Of a stretch of 14,444 nt of DNA, positions 1 to 7,162 are shown piece after piece; positions within the stretch are counted from its first letter, which is position 1; each line of letters opens with the position of its first letter. The notes beneath the pieces were generated by a model. That model was not told where the DNA came from and did no database searches. It saw only the letters and a list, made by a program, of their open reading frames with translations. This DNA comes from Candidatus Melainabacteria bacterium. Lineage in GTDB: Bacteria; Cyanobacteriota; Vampirovibrionia; 2-02-FULL-35-15. The stretch covers positions 1 through 14,444 of the forward strand of contig JAHFBD010000029.1 of NCBI GenBank assembly GCA_023250175.1. Reading direction: 5' to 3'. A program made the translations under genes and the position numbers.

Positions 1-102
1 TATAGCTTCTCCTAATTGTCTTTGAATTATATTTTCATTGGTGCCTTGTAGTAAGGCTTTTGCTCCTGGGTTTAAAGGCAAAAGAAAAACAGGTTGAGTC
101 AT
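1..102 (-). CDS. Partial hypothetical protein (N-terminal 34 codons)
   Basis: An open frame reads leftward from an ATG at 102 to the window edge with 34 sense codons and no stop. It begins MTQPVFLLPLNPGAKALL. There is no Shine-Dalgarno site. The bases before the ATG read TTATCCTCAATT, very like the TTATCCTAACTT before the gene at 1156. The gene would be divergent from the one at 227, with 124 nt between them. I do not recognise the family, and a short AT-rich ORF could be open by chance, so confidence is moderate. Confidence 0.5.
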   Translation of the reverse strand, partial: MTQPVFLLPLNPGAKALLQGTNENIIQRQLGEAI

Positions 103-210
103 AATTGAGGATAAATTAAAGCATATTAGATAAGGAAATGGGTTAAGGTTAAAGAGTGAAGCTAATTATAAGCAATGCCTGTTTTATACACATTTAAATT
201 TTTTAATCCG

Positions 211-219
211 TGCTATAAA
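211..219 (+). promoter_or_regulatory. Extended -10 promoter, probably leaderless
   Basis: TGC-TATAAA matches the extended -10 consensus (TGn followed by TATAAT) with one mismatch. It ends 7 nt before the ATG at 227, so transcription would start at or next to the start codon. There is no Shine-Dalgarno site between the box and the ATG and no convincing -35 hexamer. Confidence 0.5.
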
Positions 220-226
220 TACATTA

Positions 227-1108
227 ATGAAGATTCCGGGATTTTTAAGAGTAGATAAATTAGTTAAGTGGGTTTTTACTCCAAAACATACTTTTGAAAG
301 CACCGTGAAAGAAGTGGTTAGTGGACTTGAAAGTGGAGATATTGTTCTTGATCAAAAAAGTTCAACTGTTCAAAACTCACTATCAAAAGCAATTAAGATA
401 GTACAAATTCCAGACAATCAAGTAAAAGATCTGGATAGTTTATTAATCAGTGCAGCTAAGAATTATTTTAAAAATGATCTGGAAATTAAAGAGGTTTATG
501 AACACACTCATTTGGGGGTAAAAGCTATTTCTGCCAAAGTGCCAGTTGGTAATAAGTCAGAGGACTTTTTATTTTCTTTACCAGTATTTGCTTTTACTAA
601 CTTAAATGGACAAAAAGAATTGAGAGTTTATAGAAATCCGGAGGACTTTAGTGAAGAAGTGCCAGACAATTCTCCTGAAATCTTAAGATGTTCTTACATG
701 GTTGCTCTAATGTATAAAGGAATGACAGGAGAATTCCCAGACAGTACATCAAATGATGTAAAAGAACATATTCTTGACTTTGAAAAAAGAAATGGAGCAG
801 TTCCCAAGGATTATAATGCAAGAAAAGATTTTGAACAAAGAGTCATAGAAGAAAGATTGACTTCTGCAGCCTATAAACCCAATATTTTAGGACTGCTATA
901 CCCAGAAACTTATTATATAAGCATGAATGGTCCAAGATGGACTAGCTTTGAAGGTAAACAAAATGAAGAACAATTTGCTACTTTGTATTTTAGAGATGGT
1001 GAAAGAGGGACAAGTGGGGATATTGTAACAGCTGATGGTGTTAGTTTTTATTCTGCACCAAGGTCTGAGTTTGAAAGAGCTCTCAAATCAGGTGATATTG
1101 AAGCTTAG
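227..1108 (+). CDS. Hypothetical protein, 293 aa
   Basis: I do not recognise this protein. It begins MKIPGFLRVDKLVKWVF, has no convincing signal peptide or membrane span, and appears soluble with mixed alpha/beta character. The N-terminal half is rich in Lys, Asp and Val. A central segment (about residues 115-165) reads like beta strands followed by a Cys/Ser/Tyr-containing helix (ILRCSYMVALMYKG). The C-terminal 75 residues are rich in Tyr, Gly and Phe. The start follows a -10-like box by 7 nt with no Shine-Dalgarno site, suggesting a leaderless mRNA. A weak 5-bp hairpin (AGAAA/TTTCT) follows the stop. The next gene begins 47 nt downstream in the same direction. Confidence 0.75.
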   Translation: MKIPGFLRVDKLVKWVFTPKHTFESTVKEVVSGLESGDIVLDQKSSTVQNSLSKAIKIVQIPDNQVKDLDSLLISAAKNYFKNDLEIKEVYEHTHLGVKAISAKVPVGNKSEDFLFSLPVFAFTNLNGQKELRVYRNPEDFSEEVPDNSPEILRCSYMVALMYKGMTGEFPDSTSNDVKEHILDFEKRNGAVPKDYNARKDFEQRVIEERLTSAAYKPNILGLLYPETYYISMNGPRWTSFEGKQNEEQFATLYFRDGERGTSGDIVTADGVSFYSAPRSEFERALKSGDIEA

Positions 1109-1138
1109 AAAAATATTTCTTCTTGCAATAATTTAAGA

Positions 1139-1150
1139 TAAAATTATCCT
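1139..1150 (+). promoter_or_regulatory. Candidate -10 region before the glycoamylase-like gene
   Basis: Two overlapping candidates lie here: TAAAAT at 1139-1144 (11 nt before the ATG) and TATCCT at 1145-1150 (5 nt before it). Either would give a very short or absent leader. No Shine-Dalgarno site precedes the ATG at 1156. TATCCT sits at the same distance before the ATG of the cut gene at 102. Confidence 0.3.
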
Positions 1151-1155
1151 AACTT

Positions 1156-2466
1156 ATGAGAATTAACTTTTATCCAGCGACCAAACCCCAAGTTCAACCG
1201 CTATACAAAGCTTCTTTAACAACAACCATCTCTGCATCAGAACGCAAGCTTTTGAATATTTGGCTAAATGACTGGGAGAAAAAAGGTATTCAATATTTTT
1301 TAGATAACCGACATAAAAGTGGTTTGATATTAGACAGAGCCAAACAAGTAGATATTTCTACTGATCATTTAGATCGTCCTACTATAGATAGAATAAATAA
1401 TATGGCTAGTATTGCTGCTACTGGCTATGGGCTTGTGGCTTTGGTGTTAGCTGTAGAGCATAAGATGTTATCTCTACAAAATGCAAAGAGTTTATCCTTA
1501 CAAACACTTCAAACTGTAGCTGATAACATTACTCCACAACAACGTGGATGGATGTATCACTTTGTCAGAGCTGATTCCGGGAAACCTTATCCTGGCTCTG
1601 AAGTATCATCTGTAGACACTGTATTGTTTTTATTAGGTGCTTTAATTGCGGGTGAGTATTTTGGTGGAGAAATCAAACAGCAAGCTAAACGTTTATTTGA
1701 TCAAGTAGATTTCCAAATGATGCTGACAAATGATAACCATGCTCCACATAAACAAATGTTTAGCCATGGATTTTCTCTAAAAAACGGACATCGTCGATTT
1801 ATCAAACCAAATTGGGATAGTTATTCTGAAGGTATTATTATTCCATTAATTGCATTAGGAGCAACTCATAACAAGATAAATGATACAGTTTGGCATACAG
1901 GATGGGATCGTACTAAGAAGTGGCAAGATGGACAGCTAAAAACATTTGCTCCATTGCCATTGTTTACTTATTTTTTTCCGCTTGGCTTTTTTAATTTAAA
2001 AGATCGCAAAGATAGTCAAGGTGAAAACTTTTGGCAGGAAGCCCAAAATGCTGTAAAGATGCAGTTAGCATATTGCAGAGAGCATGGCTATCCTGAAGAT
2101 TCTTTTGGTTTAACAGCATGTGATGGTCCATCTGGTTATACTGTTTATGCACCCAGTACTACTTACCAAGGTAAAAACCGAGATAAAATAATTTCACCAC
2201 CTGCTATTTTGTCATGTCTACCGCTTAATGAAAAACCAGTGTTTCAATGGCTTTGTAAAGCAAAGCAGATCAATCTGGATAAATACAAATATGGTTTACC
2301 AGGTGCATATGATCCTAAATCAGAATGGATATCTTCTGATGCTGTTGGTATTGATGTAGGCAGTACTTTATTGATGATTGATGCATATAGGCGTGGCTTG
2401 GTTTATAAACTTAGTGACCAAAATGAAGTAATTAAAAGAGGATTACATCGCGCTGGTTTTTTCTAG
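1156..2466 (+). CDS. Glycoamylase-like domain protein (putative glucan hydrolase)
   Basis: This 436-aa protein spans the conserved blocks of the glycoamylase-like family (COG5368 type), which includes GH144 endo-beta-1,2-glucanases and a domain of cyclic beta-1,2-glucan synthases. Seen in order: GLILDR (56-61), ASIAATGYGLVAL (84-96), GWMYHF (131-136), EVSSVDTVLFLLGAL (149-163), YSEGIIIPLIALG (223-235), PLFTYFFPLGFF (268-279), GLTACDGPSGY (318-328) and GIDVGSTLLMIDAYRRGLVY (398-417), ending KRGLHRAGFF. Asp154 and Glu225 lie in blocks where acidic catalytic residues are expected in this fold; that assignment is inference. No signal peptide is visible, which is odd because most relatives are periplasmic or membrane-attached. 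The exact substrate cannot be read from the sequence. The stop is 8 nt from the converging minus-strand gene. Confidence 0.85.
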   Translation: MRINFYPATKPQVQPLYKASLTTTISASERKLLNIWLNDWEKKGIQYFLDNRHKSGLILDRAKQVDISTDHLDRPTIDRINNMASIAATGYGLVALVLAVEHKMLSLQNAKSLSLQTLQTVADNITPQQRGWMYHFVRADSGKPYPGSEVSSVDTVLFLLGALIAGEYFGGEIKQQAKRLFDQVDFQMMLTNDNHAPHKQMFSHGFSLKNGHRRFIKPNWDSYSEGIIIPLIALGATHNKINDTVWHTGWDRTKKWQDGQLKTFAPLPLFTYFFPLGFFNLKDRKDSQGENFWQEAQNAVKMQLAYCREHGYPEDSFGLTACDGPSGYTVYAPSTTYQGKNRDKIISPPAILSCLPLNEKPVFQWLCKAKQINLDKYKYGLPGAYDPKSEWISSDAVGIDVGSTLLMIDAYRRGLVYKLSDQNEVIKRGLHRAGFF

Positions 2467-2474
2467 TACTAAGA

Positions 2475-3491
2475 TCATTTAGGTCCATGAAAAACTGTTT
2501 GTGGGGTCAGAAAATCTGCATATTTAAATCTTCCATAAATTTCTTTATCATCCTTTATTTCAAAGCCACGGAAAGTTCTATCTTTGTCTTTCATCAGGTT
2601 TAAAAAGTTCTTTTGGGTAGTATCTACAATAAAAAGCTGGTTATCGTTTGATAAATACAATGGCCAGCCATGTCCTTTTCCATGTGCATAAAGAACTTTA
2701 CCTCTTAAATGCCTTTCAAGTATTAATTTTTCTAGAATTGCACATACAGTAAATGCTTGGTAGCAGCAAATACCTCCCAATCTAAAAACTAGTGGACCAA
2801 TTCTAACAAGTCTCTTTATTTCTTTAAGTTTTTCTTGTTTGGGTGAATCTTCTAAATATTTTATTCTTTTTAAGTGATTATATACTATCTCTAAAATCTC
2901 TTCTTCCTTTTGAAGCTTACCTAAAACCGTTTCCCCCTTTATGCTTTCATATGCTTTTCTTAGCTCTACATCTTTTTCAAAATCGACATCAAGAATAGGG
3001 CCTTTTATACCATTGCTTGAGTCTGTAAAATAAACACCACCATTTATTATATGTCCAAAAGAAGGATCGTATAAGGATCCTATCTGATGGTAATTAAATG
3101 GATTAAACTTTTCTTCTTTAGCCTTATTTCTCGACTTTACAATATCTCCAACAACATGTCTTCCAAAAACAGTAACCCCACCATCTGCATTTCCTCCTCC
3201 AATTTCAATACCATTTTCTGTAGGATAGATCCATACAAGATAATTTTTTATTTTATTTTCAATAATAAAATGGTTTTCATCATTTCTGGGTAAAGGTTCT
3301 TTTCGTAATCCTTTAAATAAACTAATCTTTCCATCTTCATCTTTTGAAAGAATAAATAACTCTTTACCAACTCTAATACCCAGCTCTTCTCCGGCTTGTA
3401 ATGAAAATCTTTTAACATCTAATCCATAAAAGTTATAACTCGGTAAAAGAGTTATTTTAATAACTGATTGCATGATACGAGCAACTGACAT
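2475..3491 (-). CDS. Transglutaminase-like cysteine protein, 338 aa
   Basis: The C-terminal third looks like a transglutaminase-like (papain-fold) core. GGICCYQAFTVCAILEKLI (239-257) carries the nucleophile, probably Cys242; HGKGHGWPLYL (270-280) carries His274; and QLFIVDTTQ (285-293) carries Asp290. The Cys-His and His-Asp spacings suit a Cys-His-Asp triad. The first 120 residues seem to be a separate beta-rich domain, possibly a degenerate FHA-like fold (VRVG-like start, ENG/NADGG turns); this is weak. Residues 170-225 are charged and helical. No signal peptide is clear. The start is supported by GAGGA 9 nt upstream. Whether it acts as protease, transglutaminase or deamidase cannot be said. 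It converges with the glycoamylase-like gene and diverges from the gene at 3631. Confidence 0.75.
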   Translation of the reverse strand: MSVARIMQSVIKITLLPSYNFYGLDVKRFSLQAGEELGIRVGKELFILSKDEDGKISLFKGLRKEPLPRNDENHFIIENKIKNYLVWIYPTENGIEIGGGNADGGVTVFGRHVVGDIVKSRNKAKEEKFNPFNYHQIGSLYDPSFGHIINGGVYFTDSSNGIKGPILDVDFEKDVELRKAYESIKGETVLGKLQKEEEILEIVYNHLKRIKYLEDSPKQEKLKEIKRLVRIGPLVFRLGGICCYQAFTVCAILEKLILERHLRGKVLYAHGKGHGWPLYLSNDNQLFIVDTTQKNFLNLMKDKDRTFRGFEIKDDKEIYGRFKYADFLTPQTVFHGPK

Positions 3492-3566
3492 ATTTTTATT
3501 TCCTCAATAAGAACTAAAAATCAGTCTAATGATATAATCTCCTTTCTTGACAATATTTATATTTTT

Positions 3567-3595
3567 TTAATTTTATTTAGATTAAATAAAATTAA
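3567..3595. repeat. 13-bp perfect inverted repeat, candidate operator
   Basis: TTAATTTTATTTA (3567-3579) is followed by the 3-nt centre GAT and its exact reverse complement (3583-3595). It lies between the divergent genes starting at 3491 and 3631, and its right edge overlaps the -35 position of the 3631 promoter. It is pure A/T, so chance is more likely than in balanced DNA, but a 13-bp perfect match is still notable. No U-tract follows, so it is not an ordinary terminator. Confidence 0.45.
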
Positions 3596-3617
3596 TGTAA
3601 CTAAAGGGAAAGTAGCA

Positions 3618-3623
3618 TATAAT
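3618..3623 (+). promoter_or_regulatory. Consensus -10 box, probably leaderless
   Basis: A perfect TATAAT ends 7 nt before the ATG at 3631, the same spacing as for the gene at 227. Transcription would start at about the A of the ATG. No Shine-Dalgarno site is possible in the CTGGGTT between them. The -35 position (ATGTAA, 17-nt spacer) matches only 3 of 6. Confidence 0.55.
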
Positions 3624-3630
3624 CTGGGTT

Positions 3631-4854
3631 ATGCAAATATCTCAATTGCACTGGCAAGAGCCAAAAGCAAAGCAATACTTAGAACAATATAATGGCAGTA
3701 AGTCTGGCACACACTTTTTCTTGCATGATACTCAACCAGATTTACGTGCACAGTTACCGACTAATGCTAAATACTTAGCCCCGGGTGATGATGTAGAACA
3801 ATTTGTTAGATCATTAGATTATTCAAATCCTAAAGTAGTAAGAGGATGTCACTTATTGGATTTTGTAGGGATGGTTGATGTTATTGATACTGTAAAAGCT
3901 AGCAAAGGTAGATTAGCTGTCAAAAAGGCAATTGATGATGTTCTAAAGCAAGCAGCAGGTGAAGATGTAAAATCCTATGTCGAATATGAATCAGGTATAC
4001 CATTTGATGGGAAGATAGGAATTTTAGTTGAAGATTATTATGGTGAAGAAAGAGGATCTATAATTGAACACCCTCATATGAAAGGCATTTATAGAGTAGG
4101 AAAGGTTATACCTACTATTGGATTCGAATTATCACGACTAGCAAAAATAGAAATGTCAAATGTTGCAAAATATGATGTTGATGAAGAAGTCTGTGATGTA
4201 AATGGAAGAGCAATAGATCTATTTAATACAAAACATGTTGAAAATATTGGTTTTAAATCAGATCAATCCATTAAACAGGATGAGGCTAAAAAGATAATAG
4301 AGTTATATAGAAAAGTTGCAGACAGTGGATTGATTCCAGAAGGACACTCATTTCAAATGGAATATGGAATAAATAAAACTACAAAAGCACCTATCTTTTA
4401 TCAGGCAAGATTGTTTAAACCATTTGCAGAAAGAGCTAGTTATGATATTGATGTATTGGAATGGCGTAAAACAATGCCATTTTCTACCTTTGGTATAACG
4501 CCAGAAAGCGGAATAGAAGTTAGTTTAGCCTATTTAGATGAAGAAGGTATACAATATAGTTCTAGTAAAGAATCTGTTGCATTTGCATATAGTGCATCAG
4601 GGAAAAACCAAAGAGGCTCAACTACTTTAGATATTCAGCCAAAGAATATTGAAGTTTATTTACCATATCAATATCAATTACTTGAACATGGGCACTATAG
4701 ATGGTTACAAAAAGCACAAGTATCTTTGCCTTCAGTTGTTAGAAATATAGAAGATAGATTAGAAAGCTCAATTCACCTTGCTGCTGAAAGTGAAATAAAA
4801 GTCAAAGTTTGCTCTAATGGTATTGTTGGTGGAATTAGTTTAGTAGAAAGATAA
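3631..4854 (+). CDS. PEP synthase/PPDK ATP-grasp-like protein, 407 aa
   Basis: Several blocks resemble the N-terminal nucleotide-binding (ATP-grasp) domain of PEP synthase and pyruvate phosphate dikinase. VVRGCHLLDFVGMVDVIDT (69-87) resembles the RSS..D..G..D region. FDGKIGILVEDYYGEERGSI (125-144) followed by IEHPHMKG resembles the VQ-mv...SG..f...P segment. FQMEYGINKTTKAPIFYQAR (241-260) resembles the closing 'DIEW...lyilQaRP' motif. The phosphohistidine swivel domain and the PEP/pyruvate barrel of full-length enzymes are absent, so this is not a standard PEP synthase. It might phosphorylate another substrate, or bind nucleotide without catalysis. The last 140 residues are unassigned. It appears leaderless and converges with the lipoprotein gene 12 nt away. 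Confidence 0.7.
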   Translation: MQISQLHWQEPKAKQYLEQYNGSKSGTHFFLHDTQPDLRAQLPTNAKYLAPGDDVEQFVRSLDYSNPKVVRGCHLLDFVGMVDVIDTVKASKGRLAVKKAIDDVLKQAAGEDVKSYVEYESGIPFDGKIGILVEDYYGEERGSIIEHPHMKGIYRVGKVIPTIGFELSRLAKIEMSNVAKYDVDEEVCDVNGRAIDLFNTKHVENIGFKSDQSIKQDEAKKIIELYRKVADSGLIPEGHSFQMEYGINKTTKAPIFYQARLFKPFAERASYDIDVLEWRKTMPFSTFGITPESGIEVSLAYLDEEGIQYSSSKESVAFAYSASGKNQRGSTTLDIQPKNIEVYLPYQYQLLEHGHYRWLQKAQVSLPSVVRNIEDRLESSIHLAAESEIKVKVCSNGIVGGISLVER

Positions 4855-4866
4855 ATTTGTTTATTT

Positions 4867-5727
4867 TCAGTCACCCCATTGTTCAGTTACCCCAAACTTC
4901 CCAATGCCGATTTTTGTACTGTCTAAACCAATTAAATACATTTTTTTATTTGTGGTTATAGCAATAGGACAGTTTTCTAAAGGAATGGTTATCTCTAACA
5001 CTTTGCCTTGACTTTCAGTAGGCTTGAAATGAATACCCATAGTAACAGGAAGTTCACATATTGGAAACGTTAGTCCCCAACCTTTATCCTCTTCATTACT
5101 TGGTTCACCTGCTTCATTAACTTTAAAATGAATGCCCTCTTTAATTTCTATACGCCCATCACTATGTTTATGTATATAATGTCGTCTTTCCAAAGAAGAT
5201 GATATAAATTTGAAAGGCTTATTTAAGTTAACTGCAATTGGCATTTTGTTTTCAGTCGGATAATTACCATATGGAATAAGTAAAAAATTTGATTCTTTTA
5301 TTTCTTTGTTTTCAAAAGGATCAACAAATGGATAAACACTAATCGTTTCTTTTGGAGAGATTAATTTATTCTCTACTGGTTCAGGTGATTTTGGTAATTC
5401 TTCAATATCTATAACTCGTTGTTCCAAGTTAAATGCTTTATTGTTAAATGATTGTTGCCATGCAAAAAGAGCTCTAATGTTGATTTCATGCATTCCAACA
5501 TTTGGGAGGTCTTTTTTATAGGCTCTAGTGTCACCAATAAATATTCTTCCACTGCCCTCATCTCTTTTATATGGGAATGCTCCAGATGTATATTTGATTT
5601 GTGGGGTTTGGCTAATATGAGGGGTTGTATTATTAACAGGAGTGTTATCTTTTTTGCTACACCCTATAGTAGCGAAAGGGATTGTACTAGCTAAAATTGC
5701 TGCACCCAATTTAGTAACTGTTGCCAT
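4867..5727 (-). CDS. Putative lipoprotein, 286 aa
   Basis: The N-terminus MATVTKLGAAILASTIPFATIGC has a Lys, a hydrophobic stretch and Cys23 in a lipobox-like TIGC (Thr at -3 is less usual than Leu). This suggests export and lipid attachment. Ser at +2 suits outer-membrane placement if the cell has one. A polar Thr/Asn/Pro linker (residues 27-45) follows. The rest is beta-rich with many Pro, Glu and Lys residues and no recognised domain. The start is well supported: AGGAG at 5735-5739 with a 7-nt spacer. The promoter is divergent from the hut operon across 174 nt, so the two could share control, but nothing shows a functional link. Confidence 0.75.
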   Translation of the reverse strand: MATVTKLGAAILASTIPFATIGCSKKDNTPVNNTTPHISQTPQIKYTSGAFPYKRDEGSGRIFIGDTRAYKKDLPNVGMHEINIRALFAWQQSFNNKAFNLEQRVIDIEELPKSPEPVENKLISPKETISVYPFVDPFENKEIKESNFLLIPYGNYPTENKMPIAVNLNKPFKFISSSLERRHYIHKHSDGRIEIKEGIHFKVNEAGEPSNEEDKGWGLTFPICELPVTMGIHFKPTESQGKVLEITIPLENCPIAITTNKKMYLIGLDSTKIGIGKFGVTEQWGD

Positions 5728-5764
5728 AAAATTTCTCCTATCAAACTATTAACGATTGCCTTAT

Positions 5765-5773
5765 AATATACCA
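5765..5773 (-). promoter_or_regulatory. Extended -10 promoter of the lipoprotein gene
   Basis: On the minus strand TGG-TATATT matches an extended -10 with one mismatch in the hexamer. It lies about 37 nt upstream of the start codon, leaving room for a leader that includes the AGGAG ribosome binding site. No good -35 hexamer is visible. Confidence 0.4.
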
Positions 5774-5798
5774 GCTTGAAGGTATACATAAATAGCTT

Positions 5799-5832
5799 TT
5801 CTAGCAATCAGAAATTAAAATTTTTGCTAGAA
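5799..5832. repeat. 9-bp inverted repeat, candidate operator
   Basis: TTCTAGCAA (5799-5807) and its exact reverse complement TTGCTAGAA (5824-5832) are separated by 16 nt, giving a centre-to-centre spacing of 25 nt. Both arms are flanked by an AATAGC hexamer as a direct repeat (5791-5796 and 5831-5836). The site lies just upstream of the -10 of the hut-containing operon and between it and the divergent lipoprotein gene. This is a plausible place for a repressor or activator; no regulator gene is nearby. Confidence 0.4.
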
Positions 5833-5863
5833 TAGCCACATACAAATTAAATCAATTCAATTT

Positions 5864-5893
5864 TGATAAAATTAGATAAATAAAGTTAAGGAG
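5864..5893 (+). promoter_or_regulatory. Promoter and ribosome binding site of the hut-containing operon
   Basis: An extended -10 (TGA-TAAAAT, 5864-5872) is followed by AAGGAG (5888-5893), a near-ideal Shine-Dalgarno site 8 nt before the ATG at 5902. The contrast with the Shine-Dalgarno-free genes at 227 and 3631 is clear. No convincing -35 box is present, which fits an extended -10 or an activator-dependent promoter. Confidence 0.45.
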
Positions 5894-5901
5894 TAAAGTT
5901 T

Positions 5902-6306
5902 ATGACAATATATATTGCACATGTAGGTCCCATTATTGTAGGGCGTCCCAAAAACTCAGATACAGTAAGTCCATTTCTAAAAAGCATTCCAGAAGTTAAG
6001 ATAGAAACTCTTCCAGATTTCTTGGGAAATTTAAAACCAGAAGAAAAAACATTTTTATCAAATGGAGTTGTTACTCAGGAAGCTTTAGTATGGGGTGGAA
6101 AAGTATTTTCACGTTATGCATTACGTGGACAAGAAGTACAAAAAATTATTACTCCAATGATTAAAGAAGGTAAAATCCCAACTGATTTAGACTTTGTTTA
6201 TATACAAGAAAAATTAGGAGTTCCAACAAGAGAACTTTTTGAACTTTCCATCATAGAATTATTAAAAGATGTTGGTGAAGAAGGTATTCGATGGGGAGAG
6301 AGGTAA
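5902..6306 (+). CDS. Hypothetical protein, 134 aa, first gene of the hut-containing operon
   Basis: I do not recognise this small protein. It begins MTIYIAHVGPIIVGRPKN, has no signal peptide, and ends in a charged helical segment (LFELSIIELLKDVGEEGIRWGER). The start is firm because of the AAGGAG ribosome binding site. Its stop is only 2 nt before the preferred start of the next gene, so the two are almost certainly co-transcribed and translationally coupled. The operon goes on into hutH with another 2-nt gap, so it may belong to histidine use or simply share the promoter. A regulatory or enzyme-accessory role is possible but unsupported. Confidence 0.7.
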   Translation: MTIYIAHVGPIIVGRPKNSDTVSPFLKSIPEVKIETLPDFLGNLKPEEKTFLSNGVVTQEALVWGGKVFSRYALRGQEVQKIITPMIKEGKIPTDLDFVYIQEKLGVPTRELFELSIIELLKDVGEEGIRWGER

Positions 6307-6308
6307 GT

Positions 6309-7160
6309 ATGAGGATAAGTAGCGTAGTAGGAGCAATATTTAATTTATCTCCTAAATCTGTTGACAGTAAACAAAATTTTTTGACTCGGTTAGAAAAAAT
6401 TAGTAATCTCAAGCCTAATGTTTTTGCACAATCTCGCGAAAGAATAGAGTTGTTAGAACTGTATAAAGGCAGACATGATGAGATACTACACTGGGTCTGT
6501 ATTGTAGCTAAAGACCAGTCTGCTAGTCTTGATTATAGAGAACAGGCAATTAAAATATTGCGGCGCATTAATCAACCCGGCTCCGTTGTTGTAAGTCACC
6601 TTGAAGAGTTATTAAGCGATAAAAATGAGTTCATTCGATTCAATGCAATACATGCACTAATTGACCAATACGATCATAGAGTAACACCATTATTGATCAA
6701 ACATGTAGACGATCCTTCTAAGATTGTTCAGATTGCAGCAATCGGAGCATTAGGGGAGTGTACAAATGGTGGAGCTGCTTTAAAAGTGCTCAATAGAAAG
6801 CTAAGTGAAGTTAACGTGAATGATCCCACTACAAAATTATCAATAAATGAAGCAATTGAAAATATCACTAAAAAAGCAATTGCTAAGACTGCTCACCTAC
6901 TTAGAGATTTAACGCATCAATTGGGTATCGATACAGATAAAGGTCGTAGAATAGAAGACTCTCGAAGAATATTTTTAGAAATCTATAAGAAAGAGTATGG
7001 AGAAGATATAATCGTACAAATTCTGGCTCAAATTGCTTCTGGATTTACTAAGGATGCTAACAATATAAGACTAGAGGCAATGCATGTACTGAAAGAGCTA
7101 GGCAATGGAAATAAAGCTATTGAAGCATTGATTAACGCTTTAGAAAAAAACAGAAACTAA
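6309..7160 (+). CDS. HEAT-repeat-like protein, about 283 aa
   Basis: The middle of the protein carries tandem helical pairs typical of HEAT or PBS-lyase-like repeats. Examples are VSHLEELLSDKNEFIRFNAI, then HALIDQYDHRVTPLLIKHVD with DPSKIVQIAAIGALGE, with the D-x-x-x-(I/V)-R/Q-x-x-A-(I/A)-x-A-L pattern. Another such unit near the C-terminus reads NNIRLEAMHVLKELG. Such solenoids bind other proteins; no catalytic motif is seen. I prefer the ATG at 6309 (MRISSVVGAIF) because GAGAGG lies 5 nt upstream and the gene then starts 2 nt after the previous stop. An in-frame ATG at 6291 would add six residues and overlap the previous gene. Its stop is 2 nt from hutH. A link to histidine catabolism is inferred from context only. 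Confidence 0.7.
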   Translation: MRISSVVGAIFNLSPKSVDSKQNFLTRLEKISNLKPNVFAQSRERIELLELYKGRHDEILHWVCIVAKDQSASLDYREQAIKILRRINQPGSVVVSHLEELLSDKNEFIRFNAIHALIDQYDHRVTPLLIKHVDDPSKIVQIAAIGALGECTNGGAALKVLNRKLSEVNVNDPTTKLSINEAIENITKKAIAKTAHLLRDLTHQLGIDTDKGRRIEDSRRIFLEIYKKEYGEDIIVQILAQIASGFTKDANNIRLEAMHVLKELGNGNKAIEALINALEKNRN

Positions 7161-7162
7161 AT

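Noticed and set aside
3087..3293. Plus-strand frame of 68 codons inside the transglutaminase-like gene
   Set aside because: It is a low-complexity Ile/Phe/Asn/Ser-rich translation antisense to a better supported gene.
4850..4875. Bidirectional terminator between the converging genes at 4854 and 4867
   Set aside because: Only a weak A/T stem (ATAAA/TTTAT) is present, too unstable to call.
6291..6311. Start of the HEAT-like gene at 6291
   Set aside because: The ATG at 6309 has GAGAGG 5 nt upstream and lies 2 nt after the previous stop, while 6291 lies inside the previous gene with no ribosome binding site.
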